From DASTPP01 sp035762175 (GTDB taxonomy: Bacteria; Myxococcota_A; Polyangia; Polyangiales; Polyangiaceae), in contig DASTPP010000013.1 in NCBI GenBank assembly GCA_035762175.1, forward strand, positions 1 through 64,000: a stretch of 64,000 nt of DNA, in the 5' to 3' direction. The position numbers and the translations under genes were made by a program. The notes below the pieces were generated by a model. That model made no database searches. It was not told where the DNA came from and was given only the letters and a program-made list of their open reading frames with translations. Position 1 is the first letter of the stretch. Every line of letters starts with the position of its first letter. Below are positions 61,702-64,000 of the stretch, piece by piece.

Positions 61702-62940
61702 TCAGCGGCCGCGGCGGCGCCGGGCGGCGCGCCGGCAGCCGGCGATTGCTGCTGCGAACAACGTAGCGATCGCGGCCCCGCCCCCCGCGGGCGAGCCCCC
61801 GGAGCCGCTGCAGTTGAAGGCGCCCCCCTCGACCCGGCCGTCGGGCGACAGGCTCGGGCCCGAGCCGCCCGCGCCGCCGCCGTTGCCGCCGCCGCCGACG
61901 CAGGTGCCGTCGGGGCCGCAGCGGGCGTTCGCGCCGCACTCGGCGCCGCCCGGCGTGCACGCCGCGCACGTGCCCGCGCGGCAGACGCGCCCGCCGCACT
62001 GCGCGTTGTCGGTGCACGCGCCGCCGCCCGGCACCACGCAGCGGCCCTCGACGCACTCGCGCCCCGAGGGGCAGTCGGCGGCGTCGCCGCAGGGCACCGC
62101 CAGCACGCAGCGGTTGTCGACGCAGACGCCCCGGTTCGGGCACTGGTCGTCGCGCGTGCACGGCGGCGGCTCGGTCGGGTCGGGCACCTGGTCGCCGTCG
62201 GCGTCGGGCGCGACGCACGCCGCCCGCCCGCCCACGTCGAGGTCGCCGTTGGGCCCCGCCTGCGCCGTGTTCACCGAGCGGAAGAAGAACTGCGAGCCGC
62301 AGGTCGGCGCGATGCCCACGTCGTCGAGCTCGACGTTCACCTGCACGTAGCCGCGCACGTCGGCCCCGAACCGGATCGGGTCGAGGTCGCGCCCCGCCTC
62401 GCCCTGCGTGCGCGCCTGCGGCACCCGCGCGAAGGGCGGGTTCGCCAGCTGGAACGCCCAGACCCCCACGACCGAGCCGTTGCCCCGCACCCCGACCACG
62501 TACTCGTAGCCGCCCGGCGTCGGGTCGTTCGTCAGCTTCGCGTCGATCTCGGGCGCGTCCGCCGACCCGCCCGTCGCCGGGTTCGCGTCCGAGTCGACGA
62601 AGATGTACACCACGACGTCGGGGCTCGGGCCGGCCTCGGCGGACACGTAGGCCCGCAGCCACAGCCGCGTCGGGTCGGTCGCCGCGTAGCCCGTGCGCAC
62701 GTCGAGCGTCTGCTCGGGCTGGTTGAACGTCGCGACCCCGTCGCCCGCCACGTCTTCGGACCCGTAGGGCCAGTTCGGCTCGCCCGTCGCGTCGACGGCC
62801 ACGATCTGCCGCAGCGAGGGGGTCGTGCGGGGGGCCGCCCACGTCGCGCCGCTCGCCGGCGCCGAAAGCGCGAGCGACAGCGCGCCCGCAGCACCCGCGA
62901 GCAGACCTCGCCCGGCTTGTCTTCGCGCTCCGAACGTCAT
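61702..62940 (-). CDS. Secreted Cys-rich protein with MYXO-CTERM-like anchor
   Basis: This 412-residue protein has a signal peptide (about 1-32). An N-terminal beta-rich domain (about 33-220) recalls cell-surface proteins with LRQIVAVDATGEPNWPYGSEDV in parts. A Cys-rich region follows (CTRDDQCPNRGVCVDNRC, CSPEGREC-like blocks, about 240-345). The C-terminus is a Gly/Ser linker, a short hydrophobic helix (AAIATLFAAAIAGCRRAARRRR) with Cys and Arg cluster: a MYXO-CTERM/GC-trans-RRR-like sorting signal. In myxobacteria such tails are processed and moved to the outer surface. Confidence 0.8.
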   Translation of the reverse strand: MTFGARRQAGRGLLAGAAGALSLALSAPASGATWAAPRTTPSLRQIVAVDATGEPNWPYGSEDVAGDGVATFNQPEQTLDVRTGYAATDPTRLWLRAYVSAEAGPSPDVVVYIFVDSDANPATGGSADAPEIDAKLTNDPTPGGYEYVVGVRGNGSVVGVWAFQLANPPFARVPQARTQGEAGRDLDPIRFGADVRGYVQVNVELDDVGIAPTCGSQFFFRSVNTAQAGPNGDLDVGGRAACVAPDADGDQVPDPTEPPPCTRDDQCPNRGVCVDNRCVLAVPCGDAADCPSGRECVEGRCVVPGGGACTDNAQCGGRVCRAGTCAACTPGGAECGANARCGPDGTCVGGGGNGGGAGGSGPSLSPDGRVEGGAFNCSGSGGSPAGGGAAIATLFAAAIAGCRRAARRRRGR

Positions 62941-63020
62941 GGCCGCGATTATGCGGCCCCCCCGGCCCGCGCCGCAACTGAAACGCTAACCCCCGCTTCC
63001 CGGTGGAGACGAACTCACCA

Positions 63021-63103
63021 CACCGCGCGACCCCGGCGCCACGCCGGGGGCCGGCGGCGTCGCCGCGCAACGGCACCGCACCGCGCGACCCCGGCGCCAC
63101 GCC
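63021..63103. repeat. 25-bp direct repeat, two identical copies
   Basis: The sequence starting CACCGCGCGACCCCGGCG occurs at 63021-63045 and again, unchanged, at 63079-63103, in the spacer before the HAD phosphatase gene. It may be a recent local duplication or the core of a regulatory site. Confidence 0.75.
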
Positions 63104-63130
63104 CGGCCTGCTACAGTTTCTGCGCTGGCG

Positions 63131-63811
63131 ATGCCGTCTCTCATCTTCGACGCCGACGACACGCTCTGGGAGAACAACGTCTACTTCGAGCGCGCCTTCG
63201 AAGACTTCGTCGACTTCCTCGCGCACTCGACCATGGCGCGCGGCGAGGTGGCCGCCGCCTTCGACGAGATCGCCCGCGCCAACCTCAAGGTCTGGGGCTA
63301 CGGCTCGGCCTCCTTCGCCCGCAGCCTGCGCCAGTGCTACGAGCGGCTCTGCGAGCGGCACCTGCGCGACGACGACCTCGCCCACGTGATGCAGCTCGGC
63401 GAGCGCATCGTGCGCGAGCCCATCCGGCTCATCGACGGCGTCGAGGCGACGCTCGCGGCCCTCGCCGGCCGCCACGACCTGACCCTGATGACCAAGGGCC
63501 ACCCCGAAGAGCAGCGCCTGAAGATCGACCGCTCCGGCCTCGGCCGCTACTTCCGCCACGCCGCCGTCGTCGCCGAGAAAGACCCCGACGCCTACCGCGC
63601 CCTCGCCGACGAGCTCGGCCTCGAGCCAAAACGCACCTGGATGGTCGGCAACTCGCCCCGCTCCGACGTCAACGCCGCGCTCGCCGCCGGCCTCAACGCC
63701 GTCTACGTCCCGCACCCGAACACCTGGCACTTCGAGCTGCAGCCCCTCGCCGAGGGCCCCGGCCGCCTGCTGCGCCTCGCGCGCTTCGCCGACCTCACCG
63801 CGCACTTTTGA
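63131..63811 (+). CDS. HAD-superfamily hydrolase
   Basis: This 226-residue protein has all four HAD motifs: DADDTLW (motif I, nucleophile Asp 7), LMTKGHPE (motif II), an AEKDPDAYR Lys (motif III) and MVGNSPRSDV (motif IV, acidic). The cap is helical (C1 type). It resembles phosphoglycolate- or pyrimidine-nucleotidase-like phosphatases of the YjjG type. The substrate is unknown. It is preceded by a direct-repeat spacer. Confidence 0.88.
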   Translation: MPSLIFDADDTLWENNVYFERAFEDFVDFLAHSTMARGEVAAAFDEIARANLKVWGYGSASFARSLRQCYERLCERHLRDDDLAHVMQLGERIVREPIRLIDGVEATLAALAGRHDLTLMTKGHPEEQRLKIDRSGLGRYFRHAAVVAEKDPDAYRALADELGLEPKRTWMVGNSPRSDVNAALAAGLNAVYVPHPNTWHFELQPLAEGPGRLLRLARFADLTAHF

Positions 63812-63900
63812 GCGCCCCCGGGGGGCCGCCCTCAGCCCGGCACGACGCCGCCGGCCTTCGCCGGGCTCCACCTGGGTCGGCGGCGGGCGGGCCGCCCCGC

Positions 63901-63945
63901 TCAGGGCGCGCGCACGGATGGGGGGCGGGCCCTCGAAGCCGAGAT
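63901..63945. repeat. 45-bp tandem duplication of the adjacent gene's 3' end
   Basis: 63901-63945 is a near-copy of 63946-63990 (one or two differences). The right-hand copy contains the last codons and stop of the minus-strand gene running off the window. The left-hand copy repeats those codons and the TGA, now downstream of the true stop. Its GCGCGCGCAC core suggests slippage. Confidence 0.75.
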
Positions 63946-64000
63946 TCAGGGCGCGCGCACGGAGGGGGGCGGGCCCTCGAAGCCGAGGTCGGCCAAGACG
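63946..64000 (-). CDS. C-terminal end of a gene running off the right edge
   Basis: The minus-strand frame ends ...VLADLGFEGPPPSVRAP with stop TGA at 63946-63948 and continues past the window edge. The codons show ordinary composition for the region. Only 17 residues are visible, so no function can be assigned. The same stretch is duplicated just downstream. Confidence 0.45.
   Translation of the reverse strand, partial: VLADLGFEGPPPSVRAP

Overview
The window is very GC-rich (roughly 70-75% by eye) and reads as a chromosome segment of a myxobacterium (Myxococcota, probably class Polyangia). The signs are a PknB-type Ser/Thr kinase coupled to a PEGA-domain protein, an AgmX/TonB-like C-terminal protein, Cys-rich and Gly/Ser-rich lipoproteins, an OmpA protein with thrombospondin type-3 repeats, a secreted protein with a MYXO-CTERM-like tail (small-residue helix, Cys, Arg cluster), and many Pro/Ala/Gly-rich linkers. 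No strain-level identification is possible from sequence alone.

Positions 1-26,242 are an accessory, defence-like island that abuts the 3' end of a tRNA-Asn(GTT) gene at 26,243-26,318. From left to right it holds: a partial unknown gene; a nucleotidyltransferase-HEPN fusion (715-2019); a small peptidoglycan-binding protein; and then the centrepiece, two back-to-back operons that diverge from about 14.2 kb. The left operon (minus strand, 14,167 to 3,222) reads P-loop ATPase, unknown protein, giant HerA-type ATPase, HhH/Fe-S DNA-glycosylase-like protein, DruA-like DUF4338 protein. The right operon (plus strand, 14,237 to 22,533) reads DruA-like, P-loop ATPase, unknown protein, large protein without a HerA domain. 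The size and order of the three central genes resemble DptF-DptG-DptH, the restriction half of the Dnd phosphorothioation system, but no dndBCDE modification genes are present. DruA is known from Druantia. This mirror-image DruA+FGH pair is the best candidate for an undescribed system. A GHKL (MORC/Hsp90-like) ATPase and a small sigma factor (22.7-25.2 kb) converge on it, followed by a 1-kb gene-free stretch of hairpins and short repeats.

From 26.3 to 64 kb the window is ordinary chromosome. It carries a duplicated lipoprotein pair, a hybrid histidine kinase, a (p)ppGpp-hydrolase-like HD protein, and a crotonase with its TetR regulator and a twin-palindrome operator. Next come an AgmX-like/TruA/HtrA operon, RsmD, a PEGA-like protein, a Clp ATPase with a degenerate first ATPase domain, a Cys-rich lipoprotein, an ABM monooxygenase and a GH15 glucosidase. 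A second copy of the nucleotidyltransferase-HEPN fusion follows, then a divergent protein kinase, several outer-membrane proteins, TerC, a DJ-1/PfpI lipoprotein behind a perfect inverted repeat, a kinase/PEGA/LamG cluster, OmpA and a HAD phosphatase.

Several genes (sigma factor, PEGA protein, one lipoprotein) look like single-base frame changes near their 3' ends. Short GC-rich tandem repeats of 34-45 bp are scattered between genes. Function calls rest on motif recognition; no database search was possible.
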